This document shows positions 34,056 to 45,980 of a DNA stretch of 64,000 nucleotides, in pieces. The translations under genes were made by a program, and so were the position numbers. This DNA comes from Isoetes taiwanensis (Eukaryota > Streptophyta > Lycopodiopsida > Isoetales > Isoetaceae): the NCBI GenBank assembly GCA_021234155.1, contig JAJEKV010000017.1:21049449-21113448 (forward strand), read 5' to 3'. Position 1 is the stretch's first letter. Each line of letters opens with the position of its first letter. The notes below the pieces were generated by a model. That model did no database searches, was not told where the DNA came from, and worked only from the letters and a program-made list of their open reading frames with translations.

Positions 34056-34860
34056 CGAGGGCGTGCTTTCCTACCAAGCAGCTCCTCCCGAGGGCAAATG
34101 CCAATGCCTCCCTTCCTGAACACCTGGTTTCCTATCCCAATCGCTGAATTCTCCATTCAAGTAACTTGCTTCGGAAAGCAGGCTCAAAAATTCAAGATCC
34201 GGCCCAGAGAACATATCAAACCGCAAAAGTGTCCCGCAATGACGTGTAGAAAACCAAGTGTTTTGTCGCTCAGCAAAGCATAAAAGGCCCTGAATGGAGA
34301 TTTGACTTCGCCATGTCGTCCAAAACAACGGTAAATTACCCTAGGGACCAAGTTACACCCATCATTTTTGCAGAAAAAGAAACACGAACCCTACATGGCA
34401 AGATTCTACGCACCCCTCCCACGGCCAATTCACTACGAACGTGTTGGACATGAGCTATTTTGGCGCCAAGGCGGGGGTGGTCTTCTGCCCACCTAAACTT
34501 GGTCTCCATGGTAATGTCGATGTTTCGTGGTCCATTGGCGTAGTCGAGATCACGCCCGGTGGGGAGAGTTGCCCGTCCGGTATACCCTCCAGAGGACCTT
34601 TGGGTCGAACTTCTTCCTCGAAGGTTTTAGGGCTCGGCCTTCCGGCGCCAACGCCTCCCACTACCTCATGACATTGTGCAAAAACCCGGTCCAATTTGAC
34701 CGTAGGCGCCTCCAAAACGTAAACCCCGGTATGCTGCTAGGGTATTGTAGGGTTTACGCTATGGAGGTCGAAGTTTTATTGGTTGCACTTGAGACATGGT
34801 CGAAGCCGCAGCTGAAAACCGTATAATATAAACCGAATTTAAATGGGATTTGGATTTATC
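34056..34860 (+). repeat. 0.8-kb unit B (forward)
   Basis: Second direct copy of unit A with scattered substitutions and 1-10-bp indels. It ends near 'aatataaaccgaatttaaatggg'. Confidence 0.8.
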
Positions 34861-35079
34861 CTCCTCCCGTCGCAATTAGAAGTCAAGAACACATTTTGTA
34901 GTAGCAATTTTTTTTGGAATGATTCGGATCGCCAATAGATCCAAAAGTCCATTATTTCAGCTTGCCATGGCTCCGCATGCATGTTCAAAAAAGGTACACC
35001 AGGTCCCAAGTGCAATCGACCACGCTTTGGCCTCCCATAACATAAACCCTACAATAACGCGGCAAGGCAATGGTTTTTG

Positions 35080-35905
35080 CGCTTTGGAGGCCATACCCCA
35101 GCCGATTGGACCGGATCTTGCACAATGTCATGAGGTAGTGGGAGGGCGTTGATGCCGATGACAAAGGCGGGCCCTAAAACCTTCCAAGAAGTTCGACCCA
35201 AAGGTCCTCTCGAGGGTCCCCGGCCACCGGACGGGCAACTCTCCCACCCGAACTGATCCGACTGCCAACGGACTCAAAACATCGACATTACCCTAGAGAC
35301 CAAGTTTCGCGGGCGAAGACCATCCTTGCTCCCAGTAAAGTAGCTCATGTCCAACACGTTAGAGTGAATTGGTCAGAAGCGGAGGGTGCGGGTAATGTAG
35401 AGGGTTCGTGGTTTCTTTTTGTCGCAAAAATGACCGTGTAACTTGGTCAATAGGGTAATTTCGCATTTCGATGACATGGCGATGTCAAATCTCCATTCCG
35501 GGAGCCTTTGTAACGCCTTTAAACGACAAAACACTTGGGTTTCTACACGATCGATTTCGCAGGACACTTTTATGGTTTCATATGTTCTCCCGCATGCATC
35601 TTGAATTTTTGAGCCTCGCCGAAGCAAGTTACTTGAATAGAGAATTCAACGGGCCGGATAGGGGAAACCGGGTTCCGGAAGGGAGGCATTGGCATTTGCC
35701 CTCCTGAGGAGCACCGGTAGGAAAGCCCGCCTCGGTAAATCCAAACCCCATTTCGCCGGGCTTTCTATTGCTTCGGTTTTCAATCAAGTAGCTTCGACCA
35801 TGTCTCAAGTGCAACCGGAATAAAACTTCGACCTCCATAACGTAAACCCCATTAATAACCTAGCAACCCACGTGGTTTACGCTTTGGAGGCCAAAAGGGT
35901 TGACT
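35080..35905 (-). repeat. 0.8-kb unit C (inverted)
   Basis: Matches the reverse complement of units A and B from 'tgcacaatgtcatgaggtagtggg' through 'gtccaacacgtt' to 'gaggagcaccggtagg' and 'cctccataacgtaaacccc'. Together with A/B it makes a large imperfect palindrome centred near 34,950. Confidence 0.8.
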
Positions 35906-36369
35906 TATGCATAATGCAATATCATCCATAAGCATATTGAGAAATCCTCAAACGGTATCTTAAAAAGGAAGTTACAATGAGAAAGAATTAGATAGTTAGG
36001 CATTACCCACTAATCTAAATAATGAAGAAAGTTAGTGGATAAGACTGCGCAAAGGTTACTTGCTTCGGTGAGGGTCAACTTTCCTGATGGGACACGAGCA
36101 ACTAGTTTTTACCATCGTCTAGATAAATCACACTAAGTCTAGACCGAGAAAGTAATTTCAGATAAACAAATTAAGTAGTGCCAAATGGATAGTTAACTGT
36201 TTCAAATAGGAATTGTCAATTCTATTGCATCCATACTCCTTAGGAAGCTTAGTCAACGATTTAAAGGATTCCTATGCAGAAGTATGACAAAGATATTCTG
36301 ATGCAATTGTTTGGAATTGGGGAGCTGCATTCTGGGGTGGGAATTGGGTAGGATTTACATTCTGGGGAT
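35906..36369. other. Spacer between unit C and the D-F array
   Basis: Unique-looking AT-rich sequence with no ORF of interest. Confidence 0.4.
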
Positions 36370-38420
36370 GCTCCTCTGATCAAGAGGGCCGTGGAACTTG
36401 TCCCCTAGGGTAATTTCGGCGTTCCAGATGACATGGAGAGGTCGGATCGCCAATCCGGGGCCTCCTCCATGCCCCAAAATAAAAAACGTGGTCTAAACCA
36501 CCGCCGCCAGCCAATGGCCATCCCAATAAAAATCGAGGGTCTAAAGCTCACCCCGAAATACCGGGATTTTCCCTCAGACGGGGCCACTTGGCAACCGGCC
36601 GGTTGAAAACCATGATTTTTCCCCCCCATGCATTAATCATGAATTTCCTGATCATAAACACAAAGAAAAGCAATGATAAAAAACTGGTCTCAAAAAAGGT
36701 GAAATCTTGGCGATGTGCAGCATGACGCCGCTGCACGCTAGAGAAAAATGCACCGGCAATAGAAGCACAAGCGCAGGCATGAGACGAAGCTTCGAGCCAA
36801 CCCCTTCCCGAGGCCACCGGCTCCATAACGCCCCATCTGGCCAAGTGGAGCTAGCTTTGCTTCTCCGTGGTCACATGTATACCACCTAGCAGTCCTAGTG
36901 CTGCTATTCTCACTTCGATCTTCTACCGGGCCTCGTGGTGACCCCAAGTATCTTGTTCTCGCAAGCTAGTCCAAGCCGGGGCCGAGGGCGGCCGACCCCC
37001 ACCCTGGCGAACTGGCCTCGCCAATGGACCCTAAACATCCCCATTACCTAGGAGACCAAGTTTAGGTAGGCGAAGACCACCCCTCCAAGAAACGCCAAAG
37101 TAGGTCGGTTTACTACACACTTGTAGTCAATTGGCATGGAGGTGGATCTTTGAATACCTCCTAGTGGGGGTAAGTGATTGATCCCCCTCGAGAACCGGTA
37201 GTGGAACTTGTCCTCTAGGGTAATTTCGGCGTTCCAGACGATGTGGAGAGGTCGGATCGCCAATCCGGGCCTCCTCCATGCCCCAAAAATCGAAAACGGT
37301 CTAAAACCCTCGCCCGGGCCAATTAGTGGCCATCCCAATCAAAAATCGAGGGTCTAAAACTTCGCCCAAAAATACCGGGGATTTTCCTGTCTGACGCTCA
37401 CGCCACTTGGCAAACCAGCTGGCTGAAAACCATGATTTTTCCCCGCCCATGCATTAATCATGAATTTCCTGATCATAAACACAAAGAAAAGCACGATAAA
37501 AATCCGGGTCTCGAAAAGGTGAAATCTTGGCGGGATGTGCGACATGACGCTGCACACACGCAAGAGAAAAATGCACTGGCAATAGAAGCACAAGCAGAGG
37601 CATGAGACGAGCCCGAGCCAACCCCTTCCGGAGGCCACCGGGTCGGGTAACGCCCCACTGGGCAGTGGGAGCTAGCTTTGCTTCTCAGGTGGTCACATGT
37701 ATACCACCTAGCAGTCCTAGTGCCGCTATTCTCACTTCGATCTTCTACCGGGGCCTCGGGGTGACCCCAAGTATCTTGTTCTCGCAAGCTAGTCCAAGGC
37801 GGGGCCGAGGATCGCCGGACCCCCCACTAACGAGGTGAACCTCCTCGCCAATGGACCCTAACATCCCCATTACCTAGGAGACCAAGTTTAGGTGGGCGAA
37901 GACCACCCCTCTCCAAGAAACGCCAAAGTAGGTCGCTTACTACACACTTGTAGTCAATTGGCATGGAGGTGGATCTTTGAATACCTCCCTAGTGGGGGTA
38001 AGTGATTGATCCCCGGGAAAACTGGGTAGTGGAACTTGTCCTCTAGGGTAATTTCGGGCGCTCCGGGCGATGTGAAGAGGTCGGATCGCCAATCCGGCCT
38101 CCTCCATGCCCCAAAATCGAAAAACGTGGTCTAAACCCCCTTGCCGGGCCAACGATGGCCATCCCAATCAAAAATCGAGGGTCTAAAGCTCGCCCGAAAA
38201 ATACCGGATTTTCCTCAGACGCTCAGCTGCCACTTGGCAAGCCAGCTGGCTGAAAATCAGGATTTTCCCCGCTCCATGCATTAATTATGAATTTCCTGAG
38301 CATAAACACAAAAAAACGCATAAAAATCCGGGTCTCGAAAAAGGTGAAATCTTGGCGGGATATGCAACATGGCGCTGCACACGCAAGAGAAAATGCACCA
38401 GCATATATACCTTCGGAGAC
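36370..38420 (-). repeat. Tandem ~0.82-kb units D, E and partial F
   Basis: The phrase 'ggaacttgtcctctagggtaatttcggcg' starts units near 36385, 37203 and 38030. Each unit then repeats 'ggtcggatcgccaatccgg', 'ccatgcattaatcatgaatttcctga', 'ggtgaaatcttggcggg' and 'gaccaagtttaggtgggcgaagaccacc'. The last phrase and the start align with the reverse complement of units A/B, so D-F belong to the same superfamily as A-C, in C's orientation. Confidence 0.8.
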
Positions 38421-38609
38421 TCCCCTTCACAAGAAAGGGGCGGCCGTCGAGGTGCACGCCTCGTGTTCTGAGACATCCAAGGTCCATGTCACCATCATCT
38501 AGCCATGTCACCTAAAAATTTGCCAACATCACCCAATGAAAAGACCAAAGATGGACATCTTTGGTTTTGGCCTAGTCAAAACTTGACCTTGCTTACTTGG
38601 CATGCCATG

Positions 38610-40145
38610 TCACCACTTGGGGTGCCTAGGTGGCATGTTTGAGACTAGGTGGCATGCCCGAGCCACCTTGGCATGTTGGAGCTGCATGGCATGTTGGAGC
38701 CACCTTGGCATGTTTGGAGCCCACGTGGCATTATGGAGTCCACGTGGCATGTTTGAGCCACCTTGGCATGTTGGAGCCTGGGTGGCATGTTTGAAACCCA
38801 CCTTGGCATGTTTGAGCCACGGCATGTTTGAGCCCGGTGGCATGTTGGAGCCTAGATGGCATGTTTGAGCCACCTAGGAATGTTGGAGCCTAGGTGGCAT
38901 GTTGGGAAAACGTGGCATATTGAGCCACCTTGGCAAGATTGGAGCATAGGTGGTATGTTGGAGCCCGCGGGCATGTTTGAAAGCGACCCTAGGTGGCATG
39001 TTTGAGCCATTTTGTCATGTTGCTGACCCTAGGTGGCATGTTTGAGCCACCTTGGCATGTTTGAGCCCAGGTGGCATGTTGGAGCCACCTTGGCATGTGG
39101 GAACCACCTTGGCATGTTTGAGCCTAGGTGGCATGTTTGAGCCACCTTGGCATGTTGGAGCCCACGTGGCATGTTTGAGCCACCTTGGCATGTTTGAGCG
39201 CGTTGGAGCCTAGGTGGCATGTTTGAGCCACCTTGGCATGTTGGAGCCACCTTGGCATGTTGGAGCCTAGGTGGCATGTTGGAGACCACGTGGCATGTTT
39301 GAGCCACCTTGCCATGTTAGAGCCTAGGTGGCATGTTGGAAAACTGTGGTGGCATGCTTGAGCCACCTTGGCATGTTGGAGCCCATTGGCATATTTGAGC
39401 CACCTTGGCAAGTTGGACATAGGTGGCATGTTAGAGCCCGCGTGGCATGTTTGAGCATGTTGGAGCCTAGGTGGCATGTTGGAACCACCTTGGCACGTGG
39501 CATGTTGGAGCCCACGCGGCATGTTTGAGCCTAGGTGGCGTGGTTAGAGCCACGGTGGCATGTTGGAGCCTAGGTGGCATGTTTGAGGCCAACTTGGCAT
39601 ATTTAAGCCTAGGTGGCATGTTGTGTGAGCCACCTTGGCATCTTTGGAGGCTAGGTGGCATGGTGGAGCCCACGTGTCATGTTTGAGCCACCTTGGCATG
39701 TTTGATACTAGGTGGCATGTTGGAGCCCAGGTGGCATGTTTGAGCCCCACCTTGGCATGTTTGAGCCACCGGCATGTTTGAGCCTAGGTGGCATGTTGGG
39801 AACCCAGGTGGCATGTTTGAGCCACCTTGGCATGTTTGAAACCTAGGTGACATGTTGGAGCCACCTTGGCATGTTGGAGCCTAAGTGAGCACATGGCATG
39901 TTTGAGCCTATGTGGCATGTTTGAGCCACCTAGGAATGTTGGAGCCTAGGTGGCATGTTGGAGCCCACGGCATATTTTGAGCCACCTTGGCAAGTTGGAG
40001 CATAGGTGGCATGTTGGAGCGTGGCATGTTTGAGCACGTTGGACCTAGGTGGCATGTTTGAGCCATTTTGTCATGTTGGAGCCTAGGTGGCATGTTGGAG
40101 CCACCTTGGCATGTTTGAGCCTAGGTGGCATGTTAGAGCCACCTT
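38610..40145 (+). repeat. 19-bp minisatellite, block 2
   Basis: Same unit and same orientation as block 1, roughly 75-80 copies. The main variants are 'ggcatgtttgagccacctt' and 'ggcatgttggagcctaggt'. Open frames on both strands (for example 39124-39522, minus) are artefacts of the 19-bp period. Confidence 0.9.
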
Positions 40146-40189
40146 GCAAAAATAGGTGTTAAGTAATTGAAGTAGTTGAAGTAACTTGT

Positions 40190-40735
40190 GTTACATGGAA
40201 TACTAGTATAAGAACATGTGATGGGTGCGTGCATCACATGTAGCAAATCAAGTACTACGTCCTACCACTATAAAGACCAAGTGATATGGAAGGGATAGGA
40301 CATGTAGAGAATCAAGAAGTACTCTTTCCTACTTCTATAAAGACATGTGAGAATAGAAATGGAAACACATGTCGTAATTCATGTATTCTTTCCTACAATG
40401 CCTTAGCAAATAAAGTACTACGTCTACTACTATAAAGACATGTGACATGGAAGCATATGACATGTAGAGAATCAAGTATTCTTTTCGACTTCTATAAAGA
40501 CATGTGACAATAGAAGTATTACACATGTCGTAATTCATGTATTCTTTTCCTACAATGCCTTAGCAAATAAAGTACTACGTCCTACTACTATAAAGACATG
40601 TGAATGGAAGTATAGGACATGTAGAGAATCAAATATTCTTTCCTACATCTATAAAGACATGTGACAATAGAATTATTAGACATGTAGAAATTCAAGTACT
40701 CTTTCCTACAGTGGATTGTATTATAAAATGACATG
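40190..40735 (+). repeat. Right subterminal tandem repeats of TIR element 1
   Basis: Seven copies of 'tataaagacatgtga' or close variants occur near 40270, 40336, 40433, 40494, 40590, 40652 and 40720. Between them are 'acatgtagagaatcaagta(t)tcttt(t)cctac'. Spacing alternates between about 60 and 95 bp. Each copy carries one or two ACATGT palindromes, as expected of subterminal transposase-binding sites, though that role is inferred. Confidence 0.75.
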
Positions 40736-40882
40736 TCACAATAGAAGAAACTACAAAACAACAGTGGATGTTTTAGTCCACTGAAAAAAGAACACCATTA
40801 TCGAACAAAACCATACCTTCACAAATCCACATGTAGGATTCTTTGAAAACAGGACATGTAGACCTACCAAAACTGATGTTTT

Positions 40883-40913
40883 CAACAGTGGACCAAAAAC
40901 CGGGGTGAGTGTG
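40883..40913 (-). repeat. Right terminal inverted repeat of TIR element 1
   Basis: Reverse complement of 29000-29030 with three mismatches, followed by TTA at 40914-40916. Confidence 0.75.
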
Positions 40914-40926
40914 TTATCGTGAGTTG

Positions 40927-41015
40927 CTCCGGTAATGCTCTATGGTGTGTGGGCATTGTCTTGATGACACTCTGATAATGTTCAATGGTGCGTCGGCGTC
41001 GTCTTGATGATGTTG
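40927..41015 (+). repeat. Two-copy tandem 'taatgttcaatggtgcgtcggc'
   Basis: 'ggtaatgctctatggtgtgtgggcattgtcttgatgac' is followed by 'gataatgttcaatggtgcgtcggcgtcgtcttgatgat', a ~50-bp direct repeat at the right flank of TIR element 1. Confidence 0.6.
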
Positions 41016-41084
41016 TAAAAGCGCTTGCCCCTCTTATGCCTTCGCTCCCAGTGGTACTATATTCAAATGTCCAATATTATGCAA

Positions 41085-41228
41085 GGAATGCCTCGGTTCT
41101 ATTGCGATGACATTCCTTTGGATGGGGACATTTTCTCACATCTTCTATTTATAGTGCCTTTTTCTCATTTCTACATTGGCGTTCTCTTGAGCTCTCTTTC
41201 TTTCTGCTCTGTTAGCTCTACAAGTTTG
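41085..41228 (+). repeat. Dispersed repeat, copy 1
   Basis: Closely matches 63484-63656 from 'aggaatgcctcggttctattgcgat' to 'tctgttagctctacaagttt'. The LINE at 41229 follows immediately, so the other copy shows the sequence without that insertion. Confidence 0.7.
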
Positions 41229-43300
41229 TTTTTTTTTTTTTTTTTTTTTTTGAAGGATCAAATTAACTAATATTTATCCAAAATAAATACAAAGATGAGC
41301 GATACTAGGGTACTCCTGCCCACACTAGAGCGGATACCCACCAGACATGTGTATCTACCTATGACTCATGCCAAAAATCTGCCCAGACTGTCTACAATGT
41401 GAAGGGTTCTTTCCCAGATCGCTGCTTTGAACTGCTCTTTTCGAGGAGACGCCAGGTAAGAAAGATATAGCTTGTACCTCAACTGTGGGACCAAAGCCTC
41501 TGGCTTCATCTCTGCATTCCTGAACACCTTCATGCGTCGACGCTTCCAAATGAGCCACAACAACTAGGCTTTACACAAATGAAAGGCCAGACTCTGAAGC
41601 TGGGACCACCTGTTAGGGTACACCCCCAAAAGAACCTCTTGACTCACGGCTAGCGGTATGGAAGAGGCGCCGGACCCAATCGCCATGCCTACCGGATATG
41701 TGAACAAAGAAACATGCAAAGGTGTTCCGTGGTTTCCATACGTGCACAGTGCAGTCGATTCGGGTTGATCCTGTGAACCCACGTGTTTACCCGCGGGGAG
41801 CGATGCACAATCTGCCACAGCAATACTCGAATTTGGGAGGTGAGATTGGGTTCCACACCCATCTCCAGATGTAGGCCCAATCATCTCCCGGCACCTGAAG
41901 ACTCCAACCATCCGAAGGCGGCAGCTCATCCTGAATTGCCAAAAGCCCATAACAGGATCTCACGAAATTCGAGGGGTCTACTTTCGGGTGACACTTCCAC
42001 ACACGATCGATGCTGCCCGGAGGGGTGCAAATGCCGCGAGCATTGGCCACCCCCGTCCAAATGGCACAATCCCGTTCTTGAAGCCGAAATCTGTTGCCGA
42101 AAAATTGCCCGGTGCGGTGCCCATCAATATACCATTTCCGCCACCGTCCAACACCCCCACAATGCGCCCCATCCACGAACATGGGGGTCGACGGAGGCTG
42201 CCAGAACCACAAGTGTGCGTGGTCCGAACGGGATCCACCAAGGCGATGCCTCCGGCTGAATGCACGTGGTGGTGTCAATTGCAAAACGGCGGGATTAACA
42301 CGCTCCCAAGCTCGCGAGAGCCCCTTCGAAAATGGAGAGGCATGAGCGCATGTACGGCGATATCCACGAACAACACCTGTGGGAGCCACGCAGTAACGGG
42401 GCGGCTTTGCGGAAAACTACCGAGTGAGACAGCGACTGATGAAGCAAGACCAAGCCCGGGGAGTCGAGCGCATTTTCAAGAATGGCAAGGACAAACTTAG
42501 ACAGGAGGACCTTGCCATGCAGCGAGAGGTCAAAGAAGCCGAAGTGCACGCCCCAGCCTTAGGGCGACGCACTTCCACCAAAAGCCACCTTAACGGCCAG
42601 CCCCCTCCTCGGTGCCTCCCCATACAAAGTTACGCACCATAGAGGATTTTCCGCTGACCTTGCTTTACGGCGCCCGGGATGATAGAGGCCATATAAATAT
42701 GGAGTCAACATGGGGCCGGACTTTGCTACTGTGACCTGCCCGACCATGGACAACTTCCCCTTCCACCAATTAAGGTGCCGACGCCTTCCTCCGTATCGTC
42801 CTCCCCCCACACAAACGAGATGTCGATGCCGAGCGGGATACCCAAAAGCCTAGAGCAAGTGCCCTGGCTGCGTTAAGCCAAAGGAATTGGGACACGACCA
42901 CACCGCAGATGGGATCACCACCGACCACAATAACGAGCACTTCATTCCAATTCATGAGGCAGCCAGAAGCAAGGGAGAACGTATCCAGCAGCTCCTTCGT
43001 GTTTAACAGATTCCTCTCATCAGCCTGCGAAGGAGGAACGAATCATCGACGTACTGACTCCCAATCTGCTGCGACCCATCTGCCATTCCCAGCCCCTCCA
43101 CCACACCCGCCTCTACTGCGGAAGTCAACAACTGCGAGAGGGCCTCCGCCACAATGGTAAAGAGGAAGGGCGCCAAAGGGCATCCCTGGCGAACTCCACG
43201 CCCCACCCTAAAGATCGCAGATGACTCGCCGTGACACAGGAGGGTGGCTCTGGCGGACGTTAAAAGCTTCAGAGCCACAGCCGTAAAGCTCTCCCCTACT
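41229..43300 (-). mobile_element. LINE-1: 5'-truncated non-LTR retrotransposon
   Basis: A T run (41229-41251, the poly-A tail in minus orientation) is followed by a 3' UTR and coding blocks in several frames. Transcription order: 43278-43003 reads into a reverse transcriptase core (GVRQGCPLAPFLF and YVDD). The middle (about 42900-42000) is frameshifted. 41950-41564 gives the reverse-transcriptase zinc-binding region (HRCARMETTEHL-type Cys/His pattern), and 41563-41366 is the C-terminus. The endonuclease and N-terminal half of RT are missing because the copy stops near 43300 against the satellite. I found no convincing target duplication. It cannot be autonomous. Confidence 0.85.
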
Positions 43301-43301
43301 T

Positions 43302-44936
43302 GGCGTATTTATACCTATGGTATGTGATTCCAAGCCCTATCAATACATTGTCCAGATAAACCATCACTATATGTCCAGATAAACCACCCAATATGTGTCC
43401 AGATAAACCATTAGGGTAGGCATTGACATGGGGTAGAAATACTCAAGGTATAAATACTTGGTGTATTTATACCTATGTTATGTGATTCCAAGCCCTACCC
43501 ATACATTGTCCAGATAAACCACCACTATGTGTCCAGATAAACCACCCAATATGTGTCCAGATAAACCATTAGGGTAGGCATTGACATGGGGTAGAAATAC
43601 TCAAGGTATAAAATACTTGGTGTATTTATACCTATGTTATGTGATTCCAAGCCCTACCCATAATGTTGTCGGATAAACCACCACTATGTGTCCAGATAAA
43701 CCACCCAATATGTGTCCAGATAAACCATTAGGGTAGGCATTGACATGGGGTAGAAATACTCAAGGTATAAATACTTGGTGTATTTATACCTAAGGGATGT
43801 GATTCCAAGACCTACCCATACATTGTCTAGATAAACCACCCACTATGTGTCCAGATAAACCAATAGGGTAGGCATTGACATTGGGTAGAAATACTCAAGG
43901 TATAAATACTTGGCGTGTTTATACCTATGTTATGTGATTCCAAGCCCTACCCATACATTGTCCAGATAAACCACCACTATGTGTCCAGATAAACCACTTA
44001 ATATGTGTCCAGATAAACTATTCGGGTAGGCATTGACATGGGATAGAAATAGTTAAGGTATAAACTTGGTGTATTTATACCTATGGTATGTGATTCCAAG
44101 TCCTACCCATACATTGTCCAGATAAACCACCCAATATGTGTCCAGATAAACCATTAGGGTATGCATTGACATGGGGTAGAAATACTCAAGGTATAAATAC
44201 TTGGTGTATTTATACCTATGGTATGTGATTCCAAGCCCTACCCATACATTGTCCAGATAAACCATCACTATGTGTCCAAATAAACCACCCAATATGTGTC
44301 CAAATAAACCATTAGGGTAGCATTGACATGGGGTAGAAATACTCAAGGTATAAATACTTGGTGTATTTACACCTATGTTATGTGATTCCAAGCCCTACCC
44401 ATACATTGTCCAGATAAACCACCACTATGTGTCCAGATAACCCACCCAATATGTGTCCAGATAAACCATTAGGGTAGGCATTGACATGGGGTAGAAATAC
44501 TCAAGGTATAAAATACTTGGTGTATTTATACCTATGTTATGTGATTCCAAGCCCTACCCATACGTTGTCCAGATAAACCACCACTATGTGTCCAGGTAAA
44601 CCACCCAATATGTGTCCAGATAAACCATTAGGGTAGGCATTGACATGGGGTAGAAATACTCAAGGTATAAATACTTGGTGTATTTATACCTAAGGGATGT
44701 GATTCCAAGACCTACCCATACATTGTCCAGATAAACCACCACTATGTGTCCAGATAAACCACTTAATATGTGTCCAGATAAACCATTAGGGTAGGCATTG
44801 ACATGGGGTAGAAATAGTTAAGGTATAAATACTTGGTGTATTTATACCTATGGTATGTGATTCCAAGCCCTACCCATACATTGTCCAGATAAACCACCAA
44901 CTTGTGTCCAGATAAACCACAAGTTTTTCTGGACAA
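43302..44936 (+). repeat. ~157-bp satellite, eleven units
   Basis: Units start with 'gtatttatacctatg(t/g)tatgtg' near 43302, 43461, 43621, 43781, 43911, 44071, 44203, 44361, 44521, 44680 and 44837. Most are 157-160 bp. Two are about 131 bp because one of three internal sub-repeats is missing. Each full unit holds three copies of 'tgtccagataaacca', then 'gggtaggcattgacatgggg' and 'tactcaaggtataaatac'. ORFs in it are artefacts. Confidence 0.92.
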
Positions 44937-45200
44937 GTGATGCTCAGGGTAGAATTATACATTGGGTACAAGTACACATGTATAAAATACACTATGTATT
45001 TAAGCCAAACATATTTAAACTTAAGAGTGTTGTCTATAGTGGTTTATCTGGACACTGGGTGGTGGTTTTTCTGGACATTGGATAGTGGTTTTTCTGCACA
45101 AGTCATGTTCAAGGTAGGATTATACATTGCATACAAATACTCATGTACAAAGTACACTTGGGATAAGTACTTAGGATATTTATACTCTACAATGTAAAAA
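44937..45200 (+). repeat. Diverged satellite edge
   Basis: Retains 'tctggacaagtgatgctcagggtaga' and 'tctggacattgg', inverted forms of the tccaga motif. The repeats here face the opposite way to the main array. Confidence 0.5.
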
Positions 45201-45224
45201 AAACCCACGAATTAACGTCCAGAA

Positions 45225-45745
45225 AAATCATGAAGTAATGTGCAAAAAAACCATGAAGTAATGTCTAGAATAACCACTAGATCGGTGTCCAGAAAAACCA
45301 ATAGATGGTGTCCAGATAAACCACTTCCGGCGTGTCCTGGATAAAACCAATACCCCCCGTTTTTCAAATTTAAATCGAAGCGGAAAAAGTAATAACAAAT
45401 AATGAAGTAATGTGCAAAAAAACCATGAAGTAATGTCTAGAATAACCACTAGATCGGTGTCCGGAAAAACCAATAGATGGTGTCCAGATAAACCACTTCC
45501 AGACGTGTCCGAATAAACCAATACTCTGTTTTTCAAATTTAAATCGAAGCGAGAAAAGTAATAAAAAATCATGAAGTAATGTGCAGAAAAACCATGAAGT
45601 AATGTCCAGAATAACCATTAGATCGGTGTCCGGAAAAACCAATAGATGGTGTCCAGATAAACCATTTCCAGACGTGTCCAGATAAACCAATACCCTGTTT
45701 TTCAAATTTAAATTGAAGCGGGAAAAGTAATAAAATGGGAACAAG
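45225..45745 (+). repeat. ~180-bp tandem repeat, three units
   Basis: Units begin near 45228, 45405 and 45578 with 'atgaagtaatgtgc(a)aaaaaccatgaagtaatgtc'. They continue with 'ggtgtcc(a/g)gaaaaaccaatagatggtgtccagataaacca', and end in 'gtttttcaaatttaaatcgaagcgg'. They share the tccagataaacca motif with the 157-bp satellite. Confidence 0.88.
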
Positions 45746-45980
45746 GACAAGTCTTTAATACAGCAATACACCGGTCAAAATCTGGAAGAAGTCAGGTACA
45801 CGCATTAATGATTAACGGCCTGCATGTCCGGAAAAACCATCGGATGGCGCTGATGGGGTCATTGAAGATCCTCTGGGCCATCATGGGCGCATGGATGCCT
45901 GGATGGCTATGGGATGGGTGTCCATGGCATGTCTGGAAAAACCACCGAAATTATGTCCGGATAAACCACATCCTGTTGTA
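45746..45980 (+). repeat. Scattered 'tccggaaaaacca' motifs
   Basis: Single copies of the tcc(a/g)ga(t/a)aaacca motif near 45830, 45930 and 45955 tail off into unrelated sequence. Confidence 0.6.

Larger units (their letters stand above)
29000..40913. mobile_element. TIR element 1: 11.9-kb DNA transposon-like element
   Basis: Left end CACACT(G)ACCCCG(A)TTTTTGG and right end (reverse complement) CACACT(C)ACCCCG(G)TTTTTGG continue as inverted repeats matching at 28 of 31 positions. Both are flanked by TTA. CAC-starting termini, a 3-bp duplication and repetitive subterminal DNA are features of CACTA (En/Spm) elements. TTA duplications also occur in PIF/Harbinger, so the superfamily is not settled. 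I found no transposase inside, so it is probably non-autonomous. The interior holds minisatellites, ~0.8-kb unit arrays in both orientations and a proline-rich exon, an unusual cargo. Confidence 0.7.

Noticed and set aside
38610-40093. Long ORFs with repeated HLGSNMPRW phrases
   Set aside because: Produced by the 19-bp minisatellite period on both strands. No start context or non-repeat flank.
41229-43300. Target duplication for LINE-1
   Set aside because: 'gctctacaagtttg' at the left and 'gctctcccctacttg' near the right are too different to count as a duplication.
43302-44936. ORFs in the satellite (for example 44053-44391, minus)
   Set aside because: Periodic translation of a 157-160-bp tandem repeat, with no coding evidence.
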